Assembly: GCF_040183065.1 (NCBI RefSeq)
Contig: NC_091130.1
Coordinates: forward strand, 129,061,914 to 129,125,913
DNA length: 64,000 bases
Direction: 5' to 3'
From: Periplaneta americana
Lineage: Eukaryota > Arthropoda > Insecta > Blattodea > Blattidae
The translations under genes were made by a program, and so were the position numbers. The notes below the pieces were generated by a model, which was given only the letters and a program-made list of their open reading frames with translations, did not search any database and had not been told where the DNA came from. Of the stretch, positions 45,860-57,964 are shown piece after piece (position 1 is the stretch's first letter; each line of letters opens with the position of its first letter).

Positions 45860-46850
45860 GTAACATATGTATTCTCTTCATATGCACTGCGGAGAGATTT
45901 GGGATTTAACCCAGGCATATTGATTATAAAAAGTAGGAATTTTACAAAATAACTGTATATACATGAATATCTACTCTTTGCCATCAAAATATAATCCGTG
46001 CAACCTAATTTTAGGAGTGAGAATAAAAAAAAGAAGAAGAAAATTGGTTGTAATTTGCGTTTTATTTACAAGAAATTAATCCTACAATCTTATTTCATAT
46101 AATGTGTGCATTCCAGTTTTTCTTTGCTAAATTCTGGAAAAAATATGCGCAGAGTGTTCACGTATATATGGTAATTGGTTTAATTTAGAGCTGATTTATT
46201 ACAAGAAGCATGCAATAATTCCGAATTGATATTTTGAGACGAAATTTAAAATAAAACTTGTTGACCTCTGTGTAATTTCATGTAGAATTTATTGACAATT
46301 TTTATTTCATGAATTCATTTTTTTTTTTGTCAAGTTCAGATGTATGGTTTCATGTTTAGCGTAATAATTTATTTGCTTTTCATAAACTATCAAAAGTGAA
46401 ACAATTCCACTATCAAAGCAGTTTTCAATGTGTGATTAAGTGGTTTTAATTATATGCAAAGAGATAGGTGCAATGACGTGCATGGGATGCGAAAATTCTC
46501 TCTGATAAACATATAGATGTTACAGTTTTTCCATGCTTCAAAGAAGAATACTGCTTCTACTATTTTCTTGTGCCTTTGAGGAAAATAGAAATGCTGCATT
46601 TATCCATATGAAAAGAAAACTAGTAGGAAGCTTAATTAAATATTGGTTTCTTTAGATGTTTAAAACAGCTTGAAATGAAATATTTTAGTTTTATTTAAAG
46701 GAAAGGGCTTGAAGGAAATTGTTGGATGCTTTCTTACGGATAGTTCATTTTACGAAGAATGCTGAGTCTAGCAGCAGTGCAGTGCATATTCACAGCATGA
46801 CAATAGCGTCACTGGCCACTTTCTGTGTGCTGTTGCTGCTTCTAGATTGA
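45860..46850. other. No gene seen
   Basis: AT-rich spacer without assignable features. Confidence 0.4.
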
Positions 46851-46859
46851 AAATACGAA

Positions 46860-47740
46860 ATATTGCGTACTTACCATTTACTTCAGATACTGCTGAAAAT
46901 GACCTTATTCTGCAGTGAGACACACTCTACATCTCTTAAACACATTCTGCAGTTCAGCTTGACTAATTTTTGTCACTTCCTGTCGTATTGCATCCTTCAG
47001 TTGTTCTAAAGTATGGGGATTGTTTTTGTAAACTTTATGCTTTAAGTTTCTCCGAAGATAAAAATCACAGTAACTGAAATCAGGTGATCTAGGAGGCCAC
47101 AAACCTCTGCTTATTATCCAGTCGAAAACTTTCTTTATGGTGTCCATTGAAGGTTCAGCAGTATATGGGGCAGTATTGTTCTGTTGAAAATAGCCATATT
47201 GTTTTTCTGGCTGAAAAATGCAGGCAGTATTGTATTCATGTAGTCTGTATTCACAGTTGTGTTATAAAATATTGGCCCAATTATTCATCTCACACACCAA
47301 ACTCCTACTTTATCATTGTGAAATGGGACTTGCTATACAATATTTAGATTTTCATCACTCCAATTTTGCACATATCAAGAACTTACATGGCCACTGAGAT
47401 AAAACCATTCTTGTCAGTCATAAACATGAGCTGTGGATCAAGGTCTCCATTATAAATAATTAAAAAAAAACCAATTACTGAACCGTATTATAGGGGCAAA
47501 ATCTGTGTGCTGATTTCTTGCACAAACATTATTTTATATGGTCAAACTTAATTAGCTTGGTTGCTTTGTGAGCTGACCTGCAGGGTATGTTTGTTCCTTG
47601 AGCTAGGTGACGAAGAGATTTCTTTGGACTTAATTCTGTTCGCACTTTAATAACTTCAAGTTTTTCTGGAGTTAAAACATGTTGTTTACGCTTTCTTGAC
47701 TTATAACAAACAAAACATATTGTACAACACTTTTTCATTT
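46860..47740 (-). pseudogene. Decayed mariner-like transposase with HTH and DDE parts
   Basis: From the 5' end on the minus strand: SRKRKQHVLTPEKLEVIKVR then SPKKSLRHLAQGTNIP (the N-terminal helix-turn-helix region), then VGVWCVR-IIGPIFYNTTVN in another frame, then ISRGLWPPRSPDFSYCDFYL and KVYKNNPHTLEQLKDAIRQE (the C-terminal catalytic region), then LQNVFKRC. The second catalytic motif is degenerate (NTAPYTA in place of DGA-AH). Several frameshifts and stops make it dead. The order is full-length-like, about 880 bases against the usual 1 kb. Confidence 0.75.
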
Positions 47741-47761
47741 AACTTTGAAACTCAAAACTGT

Positions 47762-48040
47762 GAATAATTTCAAGGAAAAATTGTTCTGGGGCCAGGTATC
47801 GATCCCGGGACCCTTTGCTTAGTGCGCGAACGCTCTACCGACTGAGCTAGCCCAGGAACTATGCACGACACCGTCACAATTTTTCCTTTTATATCCACAC
47901 AACTCACATGAGCTGACAAGACGCCAGAACTCAACTATGAGTGCACACAAATGCTGTGTGACTTAAATTGTGGCTTTCTGTTTTTCCTTGAATTTATTCA
48001 AATCTTCTTTACAGGGAGCTACTACCTGAAAGCCAGATTT
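47762..48040. mobile_element. Second-family tRNA-like foldback, partial copy
   Basis: It starts GAATAATTTCAAGGAAAAAT. A minus tRNA-like domain (CCGACTGAGCTAGCCCAGGA) and the body TATATCCACACAACTCACAT match the element at 35748. It ends AGCCAGATTTGCATG. Only one arm is present. No target duplication is obvious. Confidence 0.75.
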
Positions 48041-48049
48041 GCATGTGTA

Positions 48050-49130
48050 GAAATTGTTGAATTGGAAAATTTGTGCACAAATCTGCGAATACTTTTCCTA
48101 TAATTCTTTTTCTTTACGTAAGACGCCACTAAATAGATTCATTCTTGAACAATATACATCATATTCTCACAAAATACGTGTATACCACAGCGAACTTCAA
48201 ACTCAACTGAATCAAGAAATGTTGGAACCTGAGACTTCACAGTACATGTCACGGTCAAGTTTTCTTGCGCAGTGCAAATTTTTGCCGCCGCTTGGCCCTT
48301 AATACAAGCATTCCTTCTAAAATGAACTATCTGTATAATCAATGAATCTCTTTTTCACAGGATATTCATATTTATGTGATGTCATTCTAGTTTTAAGTTG
48401 ATTATATATCTAAACTATAAAAATGACTATACTATATAGAATGCTGATTACAAATAAATGCTGTGGGCATATGTTCCTATATGATGCCTGCTGTGCCTTC
48501 ATTGTGGTAGGATAAAGTTATAACTTGGAAAGGCACTATTTATTTTGTGTACATATTAGTTTTCTTTGTATGAATTGTACTCTCATTTTGTGTTTTGAGA
48601 GTATTGAGTATATTATTGAATTATTTTCTTATATAATATGTCAGTGTAGAATCATTATTAAATATACTCGTACTTCAATAAACTATGATAATATGATTAA
48701 AGATATTAATGAGTATGAAAATCAATTTAAAATAAAATTCAGCAGAATATAATTTGCAACTGAGAAAAACAAATTACTCCCTCTCCTCCACAAATATTTT
48801 TTACATCATTCATAATTTTACATCTATAACTGTTTTAAAACCTTCATCTTGTTAGCATTCCGCCCTCTTTTTGCTTCCAATCTTAACAAAAGTGAAATTG
48901 AACTAATATTTTCTTTTGGACCAAAATTCAAAATTGATTATTTAAGGAAAGGCAATGCTAATATAGGAATGAGATTCAGGAGTATTATATTCTTACTTCT
49001 CTTTCATTAGGTGATTATTTATGAATAACTTTCACACATGTAGAAGCCACATTTGAGCTTTGAAAGAAGAGGATGCCAGTGAAACAGCATGGGCTATATA
49101 GAGCAGGTTCCCTTCCCCTCTCCTTCCTTT
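48050..49130. other. No gene seen
   Basis: AT-rich spacer. Small frames at 48054-48302 and 48525-48752 have no recognisable domain. Confidence 0.4.
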
Positions 49131-49139
49131 CATTAGTGT

Positions 49140-49395
49140 TAGTTCATGAAAGTACACGTTCATTATCATGTACAGCATTGCTTAATTTGTTTATATTTTG
49201 GAAAAGGAGACAGAAATGAATGTTTCAAAGAATGCCCATTGTGCAACTCAAACCAAGAAATGGATTCGGAACACCTCAAAATCTGTGCTTCAGTGGCTAG
49301 TCATGATAATATCTTTGAAAAATATTGGAGTGCAAGAGGTCAAATGACTTTATTGTCAAACGCCTGGCATTAGAAAACAACAACAACAACATGTT
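49140..49395 (+). pseudogene. Non-LTR retrotransposon C-terminal fragment with (CAA)n tail
   Basis: The frame reads CPLCNSNQEMDSEHLKICAS then FEKYWSARGQM and NAWH, then a stop. C-X2-C...H-X4-C followed by YW-AR--M is the C-terminal zinc-knuckle signature of an insect LINE ORF2. An AACAACAACAACA tail follows at 49377-49391. The 5' part is missing. Confidence 0.65.
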
Positions 49396-49896
49396 TCAAA
49401 GAATTTTTACACAGATTTCCAAGTACACAAGATTCCCGCAATCTTTTAAATAAAATCAAAGCAAACATAATTACATTAGACAGTTACCAGTCTCGTCTTC
49501 AGAGCGAGAGGCACCATTCCGAAAACCTTTTAAAATGGAGGAAAAAATACAAGCTGAAGAGAGATCTTCAAGATGCCTTCATCACCACCATAAAATTTTC
49601 TGCAGCGATATTTTGCCAGCATCTTTATGGCATACACTCAATTTTCTTGTTTGAAAGCTACTTATATAATTTTTCATTTTAAATTTTATTGTGAGCTATT
49701 TTGTGTCACAAGGTAAACCCAAAATATTGGGTCAGACTAATAAATTAAAATTAAATTAGAAACAAAAACTCTGTGGTGATAAGAAAAAATAAATTACTTT
49801 TGCAGAAAGCTTGAAACTCAATCACACACTTCTATTTTACAAAAATTTGAAGTCATAGTGATTGGGTAATAATATAATTTTTAGACAGTTGAACTA

Positions 49897-50009
49897 CAGG
49901 GTGATTCACGAGGATTTACCGTCACTTCGAAGACATTCAGAGCAAAAAATGTCATATAAACATGTCCCTTAAGCTCCAGAAATGACAGTAAATCCTCATG
50001 AATCACCCT
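49897..50009. mobile_element. 113-bp MITE, ends CAGGGTGATTCACGAGG
   Basis: Left CAGGGTGATTCACGAGGATT is inverted at the right (AATCCTCATGAATCACCCT). TA abuts both ends (49895-49896 and 50010-50011), as in Tc1/mariner-mobilised MITEs. The loop is about 50 bases. Confidence 0.85.
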
Positions 50010-50081
50010 ATATATGGTGAAATTGAAAACTTCAACTTTATCCTAGCTGCTAAGTAAAGATTATTCACTTTACAGGGCTTA

Positions 50082-50330
50082 TAAATTGTGGAATCCCGGA
50101 CACTAAGTCACTCAAATGAGTGCACTCCTTGTGTGATGAATCGTGATGACGTAATATATGTCAATATACATATGTTGAACATGAGTAAGGTCCTTAAGGG
50201 AAAGAACTAAAAGGAGAAAGATTCGATCTGCCCCCTTGGATTAAGCTTCGGTGTAGCTCAGTGGTTAGGGCACTCAGTGCATAGAACTGAGGGTCCCTGG
50301 TTTGATCCTCAGTGCCGGAGTGAATTTTTC
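50082..50330 (+). mobile_element. Third-family tRNA-like element, single-arm copy
   Basis: It begins near GTGGAATCCCGGACACTAAG, continues TCACTCAAATGAGTGCACTC, and ends with a plus tRNA-like domain: GGTGTAGCTCAGTGGTTAGG (A box), loop GCATAGA, GGTTTGATCCTC (B box), then GCCGGAGTGAATTTTTCCCC. It matches the right half of 57965-58295. Confidence 0.75.
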
Positions 50331-50339
50331 CCCATTAAC

Positions 50340-50713
50340 AACAAATTATCTATTATATTACATGCTTGAAACAACTGGAAACTAAATGGTAAATTCCTTC
50401 ATAACCTATACCAGGTGAAAAGTATTTACATAAAATCACGAAATTAAAAACATTGGGACTGTATGACATAATATGTCAGCACGAATTGAAGTTATATGAT
50501 CTGGTTGCATGAATAAAAGAATTAAAAATACGAGTTTTAACTTTTAATAATCGTTATGTAAGAATTCTCCTTTCTCGCAACCCTCATTTTCGTTGTGTAA
50601 AATTACTTTCACAAATCATGCTTGGTGTTTGGGCTGAGCACTAGTCATTGCTGTCTTGATGGTCATCTTCTTCTTTCATTTAGCTCTCCTGTGTTTAGTT
50701 TGAGCAAGTACTA

Positions 50714-50770
<57 letters not shown>

Positions 50771-53010
50771 TCATAGTCTATGGTTTGATTACATTATTCT
50801 ACAAAGTCACATCATTTCTGAAAAGAAATATTTATTGCTAATCTGTGTAGAATTAGAAGTTGATGAATTTTTTAAAGAGATAAAACAAATGTAAGTAGTA
50901 ACAAGAATTTACTCTTGAACTTCATACAGTCTGAAATTTAACTTTATTTAATTAATGAAATGTGTTTAAATGTATACTAATATTAATATTGTGTGCTCTC
51001 TATTGTTAAGTATCTTATTAACAGGCTAACATGCATAATTCTTTGTCACATAATAAAATTAATATCTCAACATTAAATATAAAATGACACAGTGATGTAT
51101 ACTGGGAAGCACAAAGGTTAATGAAAAACCTATCAAGAACTCACGCATTACACAGAATGCACTGTGTATAAAACAAAGGAAATGAGAAAAGCAACAGAAA
51201 CTTCAATGACAGAGTACCATCATTCTCTGATACATTTGTTTTATGTTTGTATATAATATTTATTTGTTTTGCTTTAGTTTTTAATGTTATGTCTTAAGTG
51301 CAATAGGAAATTATTTATTTATTTCTATTTATTTTTTAATTTACTTTCTCTTGGTGAGGTCATTTATGATTTGATTTGTCTAGAGAAGTGGAGGTTTATT
51401 ATTTATCCTCACAACAGTGAGAGATACTCCGATTAGACATAACCACTGCCTTCCAGATCTTTTTCTATTCATTAATAATAATAATAATAATTATTATCGT
51501 TATTCTCATCCTCATTACTGATTCGCTATCACCACCACAATAACTATGATGGTTCTCAGCTTATGATGGGGTTATGTTTTGACAAGTGCTTCATGTGTTA
51601 AGTTGATCGTAAGTTGAAAAATTGTATGCTCGGTAAGACATTTAAAACCATCACTTTAAATATCTCCTATACTATTACAGATATCTACAAACTGTTTTCA
51701 CTAGATTTAAGGGCACTTAAGATCTAACAAATCTAGCCTATGCAGGGTGGATGGTAACGTCTACACCAAAATGAAAGTGGTAATACTATAGATCATGAGG
51801 AGAGATTTGAAAAATCTAAATAAGTTTTTTTCTCTAACATTCACTGTCCACTTAATAGGTGTTAATTATTTACACTTCATTTAAACAAAATAAAAACATG
51901 AGAACATTACCATCACTTCCTATTGTTCATTCGAGTGATAGATAGTGTTTATAAACAAGAAGACATTAGAGATATGTTAAAGAGGTTCAAATCATCGAGC
52001 ACTATTTCATCTTCATAGTTGCGACATTGGCTACACTACTCTTCACGTCACATGGTCACTATTTAAAATTGTCATAAGGTTACGAAAACGTTTAGTATTT
52101 TTTACGCTAGTATGCATTACAATAAATTATGAACTGATGAATGTACATTACCATATTCAGTACTAAAAATAGACATTGTACGTATTTCATAACTTTATTT
52201 TTAAATATCTGTATGAAAATTACTAAATTTCAACATAGAAGAAAATGTTTGTGCAGTACAGTATGTCTTTACATAACCTATAAACGCGTATTTTCCAATT
52301 ATCCGGCACTGGCTTTGTCCCACAGTTGCTGGATACAAGGAATTCTACTGTATCATACTTTATGAAACACAACTGTTGCCAACACAAGCTCATTGCTTAA
52401 TGTTTACTGATTTTACTATATGAATACTTTGTAGGTAATAACTTATGCTGGAAGCACCACAAAGTCAAACTCAAGGAGGTCGAATCCATTTTTTAAATGA
52501 CAGGGATATTTATTTTTACGTTTTCATGAGATCATGACCTACTACTGTCGTGCATTTCAAGCACTGTTTGGTTCAAGTTTGTCGAGCGTGACAAGCACCA
52601 AAGTCTGCTTTGAAGAAGCGGATCTGTCCAGCTTGCTCGAATGTGCCCCTTCAAGCTCGCTGTTCTCTCCTACTCTTCACTTCCAACCCTTCATGCTTTT
52701 AGCTGCATAAGGATTTTAGAACAAATCTTGTGAAGTTCAATATAGTTGCAAATGCAGATTTTTTGTTACAAAATTATGATTAGATATTAACAGGAATACA
52801 TATACAATTAAATCACAATATATATATATATATTTTTAATGCTTGATAGTGTTTACTATACAACGGACAGAAATTATAATTACATTCATCATATAAAATT
52901 CAAATAAACCACAGTTGCTCAGCTGCAGCAGATGTGTGACTACACGCATGATGAAAGTAGATAACATGAACAACATAATATAAATTTCATGATTCCATAA
53001 AAATAGTCAT
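50340..53010. other. No gene seen; (TTA)n microsatellite
   Basis: Holds a perfect (TTA)n tract at 50713-50770 and a short (AAT)n run near 51473-51492. No exon is supported. Confidence 0.45.
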
Positions 53011-53048
53011 TTCATTTTCATACTACACATCATTATAACTTATAATAT

Positions 53049-53800
53049 TGTAATTTTTATTTTTAACAATAATGTGGTTTTTATTTCTATCTTTAATCAC
53101 ACACCCGTCAACAATGAGTATTTTACTCAACACAGCAACACAGTAATCGTTATTGCACTCCACCGAACGACAATGACAATTCACGTGTATTATTGAGAAG
53201 ACCAACAATGTACTCCTAATCTCAACTAATGTTCACAAAGCACTATGTACAAACAATACTGTCAGTTTGCAGTTCGTTCGCCTTGGCTAGTTCTTCTAGC
53301 TCACTCATACAGTTCACTGCACGTCGAACCCAAGACTTTTAGATAAAGTTCCCTGCACTTCGAACACAAGACTTCCGGACGCATTGCTTTCGCCTGGACG
53401 CTGCCACAGTTGCTCAAGTTCACTGCACATCAAACCCCGGTCTCGAAGGCTGGCGTCCTTGCTCGCTCGCTTCTGATTCACTGACTGACTTTTTTTTACG
53501 GCTCACTTGCCCCTTTTATTTATTAGATCACATGTTCTCGAATGCACTGTGTCGCATAGCTTCTACAAAACGTCGAGAGGACTGAGCTTCTACATAGAGG
53601 CTTCCTCTGCTTTCTCTGCTCAGTCGCAGTTGCTTTTCTTCCCCTCTCGCTTCGCTAGCATCTCGTAGTTTTCCCTCTCCTCTTCTTGCACCGCGCCCCA
53701 GTGCCCATGGAAGCTCGAGCCTCGCCTTCCTGCGCCTCCCTTCTGCCGGATGCGCGTGCGACTCCCGAGGCAACGAGAATCTTCCAGCACGGTTGCCACA
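53049..53800 (-). mobile_element. Solo LTR 2 (same family as solo LTR 1), minus orientation
   Basis: The minus strand starts TGTGGCAACCGTGCTGGAAG and ends ATTACA. It is flanked by ATAT on both sides (53045-53048 and 53801-53804). It aligns along its length with 31546-32324 (shared blocks ACAAAGCACTATTTACAAA-like and CAGTTCTTCTAGCTCA-like), though diverged. A TATA-like AATAAATAAAAGG lies upstream of the transcribed part on the minus strand. The GC-rich half is 53530-53790. The minus-strand frames are artefacts. Confidence 0.78.
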
Positions 53801-54352
53801 ATATCCAACCTGTCTGTAACTAATGTATTAATTTTCATACTACACATTATTGTAGCTTATAATATTGAACCTGTTAATAAATAAAATAGCCCTAAATTAT
53901 TTCATTTTCATACTACGTATTATCGTACATGGCAGGCATTATATTCGGTTCATTTTGTGAGTGTGGCGAAGTTCGTTATTCACGTTGCAAGAGGAGGCCT
54001 ATCATGTTTGTTCGCCAGTATTATGAAAATATTAGCTGTCCTCCTCTCTCATCCCTTCATATTTTAAACTGCTTAATGATTTGAGGACTTATCTTGAGAT
54101 TAGTTTCTCATATGGAATAAGGCGAAGTTTATAATGTCTTAGTTTTCTCCGTCATGTTTGAACACTGCACAATTCTAGTCGGTACCTACTATGAACATAT
54201 GCATTTTTAAAATACCGGTATATATTTTGTTTGATTTATTTATATGTATATTTTTGTAAATGTTTAATCATATTAATAACAACAAAAATTACCTATACTT
54301 ACTACTACACGCTTCACAATATATGTGCCTGACATCCTTATGCAGCCAAAGC

Positions 54353-54397
<45 letters not shown>

Positions 54398-54480
54398 GTT
54401 TTATTTTCCCTGGCAGAGTTAAGGCCATCAGGCCTTCTCTTCCACTCAACCAGGATCAAATCACATACAGAAAAATACAT
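54353..54480 (-). mobile_element. Non-LTR retrotransposon 3' tail with (TTA)n
   Basis: On the minus strand the block GAGAAGGCCTGATGGCCTTA then ACTCTGCCAGGGAAAATAAA is followed by (TTA)n (54353-54397). I recognise this conserved 3' tail of an insect LINE. The coding part is not readable upstream. Confidence 0.6.
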
Positions 54481-54984
54481 ACCGGTATACAAATATTAAC
54501 TTAAAAATAATAATGAACATAATTAAGTAAAAAAGAGAGATTGAATACAGTATTAACTTTAAAATAACAATAATAAAAATATATAACAAAAAATAAAGAC
54601 TGAATACAAAATCACAAACAGGAAAATACATAAAGGAGCAGGGAGAGGAGGAACTAAGGAGAAAGGCACCGAACATATGTAAGGAAGGAGAAAGATTGAA
54701 CAAACACAAAGCCAGCTTCTGTTCTGCAGAGACTCGGCAAACATGAACTGATCATAAGGACTCTAACCAGTTTTCAACAGACTCAGTTATTTTAATTTGC
54801 ATGCTTCACTTCTGCATATTGTTTGGATGCCTATGGAGTAGGGCGAAGTTCGTAGTATCTCGATTTCCCTTCAAATGTTCGAACATTGCATGACACTATG
54901 ACCTACATCAGTGGTAGCAAACTAGGGACCCATGGACCAAATGCAGTCTGAAAAGTAATTTTGTGTAGCCCACAGCTAGCTTAA

Positions 54985-55847
54985 GGGGAGAGGATGGTAT
55001 TTTTTGATGAAAAATGAGTAAATTAAAAAAAAAAATCTTTAAAATACTCTGTGATATGTGTGGAATGCATAGCATAATATTTTGTGGGTATTTGTGCCCT
55101 TATCAGATGTTGAGACGCCATTTTTAAACTTCCTGCGTTATGGATTATGAAATCACTCGCCCGCTTTTATTGTTGTTTCAGGTAAATTGAATTAAAAAAA
55201 AAAAATCTTTAAAATACCCATTGATATATGTGGAATGCATTGCATAACATTTCGTGTTTATTTGTGCCCTTATCGGATATTCAGACGCCATTTTTAAACT
55301 TCCTGCACTATGGATTTTAAATCACTCACCCCCTTTTATCAGTTTACAGTAACTTCATATTTTTGCTACATTGCCAGACAAAAATGGATATAACTTCTGA
55401 ACTATTAAAGATACATGCATGAAATTTAGAACACACATTCTTTAGACTATTAGGAAACTTTTCTCTGTAACAGAATTTTGTTAATTGATTTCATTTTAAA
55501 ACTATGTCTGTTTGTTCGCAAGAAAGGAAATTGTTATTAAATTTTAATTGTTTATTTCACAAAGGTAGGGACAAATATCAAAATTCTGTTACTGACAGTT
55601 CGTAGAGCATGCTTTTGCAAGTACATTGCAAAAAACGGGATGAATCTACCTTTAAAAACGGTTTAGATATATCGGTTTTAGTAAAATCCTGCATTGGGTA
55701 AATTTTTTTCAATGTGGGCCCCCAAATATTTTTTTTCACAATATTTATTTTTGGTTGAGTTGCTACAGCTATGAGCTCTCTACATACAAAAAATTAATAT
55801 TTTACACCAAATAGGAAAAAAGTTTAAAAAAATACCATCCTCTTCCC
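54985..55847. mobile_element. TTAA-flanked foldback (piggyBac-like MITE) with internal duplication
   Basis: It begins GGGGAGAGGATGGTATTTTT and ends with the inverse (AAATACCATCCTCTTCCC), flanked by TTAA on both sides (54981-54984 and 55848-55851). Two direct copies of a ~160-bp block (about 55022-55180 and 55187-55345) lie in the left half. No transposase. TTAA targeting is typical of piggyBac, but a TTA-type Harbinger is also possible. Confidence 0.8.
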
Positions 55848-55929
55848 TTAAAAAGTAAATCATATTTATTAATATCATCATTATTATTAGCCTGTTAGTT
55901 TTGACTGCTGACTTCCTAATGCATACACT

Positions 55930-56720
55930 AGCATTCTGATAAATATTTGAAAATGGAAGATGTGATGAAATTTGTTAGAAATGTGTGAATTTCATCAGAG
56001 GAGGAAACTGTTCTTTGGCATACCGGAAGTTTCTTTCTTTCTTAGAAGGACTTGAAACAGAGTATGATGATCTGGTTGCATACACTGAATTTCGCTGGTT
56101 GAGCAAGAGAAATTGCATCAAAAAAAATTTTTTCTAGAGTTGAAGAGTGTGGTAAAATGGTAATGGAATCAAGAGTTAATTTCAACTCTGCTTTCCTAAC
56201 ACATTACACAAAATCTAAATATCTCAGACTTTGTTGCCCATTTTGATGGTTTCATCAATCATCTAAAAGTCTTCAAATCAACTTTTGTGAGATGAAATTT
56301 AATATATTTTCTGCCGTGTAAAGAAGTGATAGAAGAACTTCTTGTGTTGAATACAATCATCATGCACTGAACTTCTTGACTAATTTTCGAACAGTTTGCA
56401 AATTGATTTGTGGAATTTGAGAATATGAGGTCACAGTTAACATTATTTATAGTCCAGTGAGGTGTGAAATTTGAGGATTGTGTGTTATGCACAGTGAAAG
56501 GCTCTTCCTATCAAAAAAATAAAGGGCCTACTATTCTGGAAAATTTTCCAAGAATTGCTTCCATGTTTAGAAGTATTTTCATCTGCTAGTGTACATTTTC
56601 CTCCACGAAAACGATTAAATCTACTCAGAGAAATCAACAGAGTGATACTTACCTCTGTGATATTGTACTGTTATCGTCATCCATCAAAATTGACTACGAA
56701 GATCTCTCAGTTCTCATGAT
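55930..56720 (+). pseudogene. Decayed hAT transposase, C-terminal half
   Basis: Readable pieces in order: MEDVMKFVRNV (55953), LEGLETEYDDLVAYTEFRWL and SKRNCIKKNFF (about 56040-56140; TE-RWLS is a catalytic-domain motif of GTF2IRD2/ZBED5-type hATs), then IPRIASMFRSIFIC near 56550. After a stop comes CTFSSTKTIKSTQRNQQSDT, which is the hATC dimerisation domain (CE-TFS--N-IKS--RN-L-D). Multiple stops and frameshifts. It may belong to the same family as the N-terminal relics at 37636 and 39462. Confidence 0.75.
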
Positions 56721-56729
56721 CGCCCACAG

Positions 56730-57140
56730 TGTTTGCATTAACTGCAGTATAAGTAGGTGAATACTGTAATTAAAAGAAATCTAATGACTGTGTAATGTTA
56801 AGTGATGAGTTTAATTTTTAAGTATGTTAAAAATTGTCAAATACATTTTATTTAATCATTATTAATATTACGTTAATATCGTTATTGAGTGCTCCAACAT
56901 ATTTGACACTAGCTTCTTCTATGAAAGGGTTGTGAGAAAAAATATAGAGAGTGTAAACTTGTGACCCAGAGGGGATAGTGAGTGTACTTTAAGTGCTGTG
57001 AAACTGTGGCCCTCGCCACTTCGAAAGTTGTATGTTGTGGCTCCTTATCCCAAATAAGTTGGCTATCTCTGACCTGTATTATTGTAGTGCTAGGAGAAAA
57101 ACGGGGACTTCATAAGTAACTATAATGGAGAACTTTGTCG
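56730..57140. other. No gene seen
   Basis: AT-rich spacer between the hAT relic and the SINE. Confidence 0.4.
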
Positions 57141-57154
57141 TTATCAAGAGTGTC

Positions 57155-57416
57155 GTCCACACCTGTGGAGTAATGGTCAGCGCGTCTGGCCGCAAAACCA
57201 GGTGGCCCGGGTTCGAATCCCAGTCGGGGAAAGTTACCTGGTTGAGGTTTTTTCCGGGGTTTTCCCTCAACCCAATAAGAGCAAATGCTGGGTAACTTTC
57301 GGTGCTGGACCCTGGACTCATTTCACTGGCATTATCACCTTCATTTCATTCAGACGCTAAATAACCTAGATGTTGATACAGCGTCGTAAAATAACCCAAT
57401 AAAATAAAATAAATAA
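57155..57416 (+). mobile_element. tRNA-derived SINE, copy 2, with 12-bp target duplication
   Basis: Same family as 44089-44347: CCACACCTGTGGAGTAATGG, B box GGGTTCGAATCCCAG, body GGTTGAGGTTTTTTCC, tail CGTAAAATAACCCAATAAAA. It is flanked by ATCAAGAGTGTC exactly (57143-57154 and 57417-57428). Confidence 0.94.
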
Positions 57417-57429
57417 ATCAAGAGTGTCT

Positions 57430-57955
57430 TGAAATTGAGGGGAATTTTACGTTACATTAATAGAACTAATGCCAGGGCTATACTATTGTAACGTGTATCA
57501 TTTTATCAGTAACTACTGGATGAAGATTTCACTGTAAACAGTTTTAAAAATCTGTCCACATTGGAATGAAGTTTTAATGTGAATGAAGATAATGTAATAG
57601 AACATTTATTGTAGGAGTGCTAATGGCTTCGTTGCCAAAGCCCAGCATTGGATAACAATAACAACACATTTATTGTAGGATAATGAAACTAATTATAGGC
57701 TGTTGAAATATTGCAATATAATTAATAATCTTTATTTTAATATTTACGTATAATTCAGTAAACTTTCGCAAAAAATAATTAAGATAGATTTCTAACAGTT
57801 TTCAATAAAATTATGTTGTTCCCCTTTACTGTTAATGTAATATATAATTACCGTATAATTTATCCCCGTTTTTTAATAAATAATTGACAATTTTATCTGA
57901 AAAATTGAGTATTAAAGATTTTTTTATTAATTTGTCCTACAGAATAATATCTGAA
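57430..57955. other. No gene seen
   Basis: AT-rich spacer. Confidence 0.4.
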
Positions 57956-57964
57956 ATATTGACA

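Noticed and set aside
49395..49680. Continuation of a coding frame after the (CAA)n tail
   Set aside because: A frame can be read for some 90 codons, but I recognise no domain and the tail marks the end of the LINE fragment. It may be another relic.
54289..54499. Open frames across the (AAT)n tract
   Set aside because: Trinucleotide runs translate to poly-Ile on either strand; they are not a gene.
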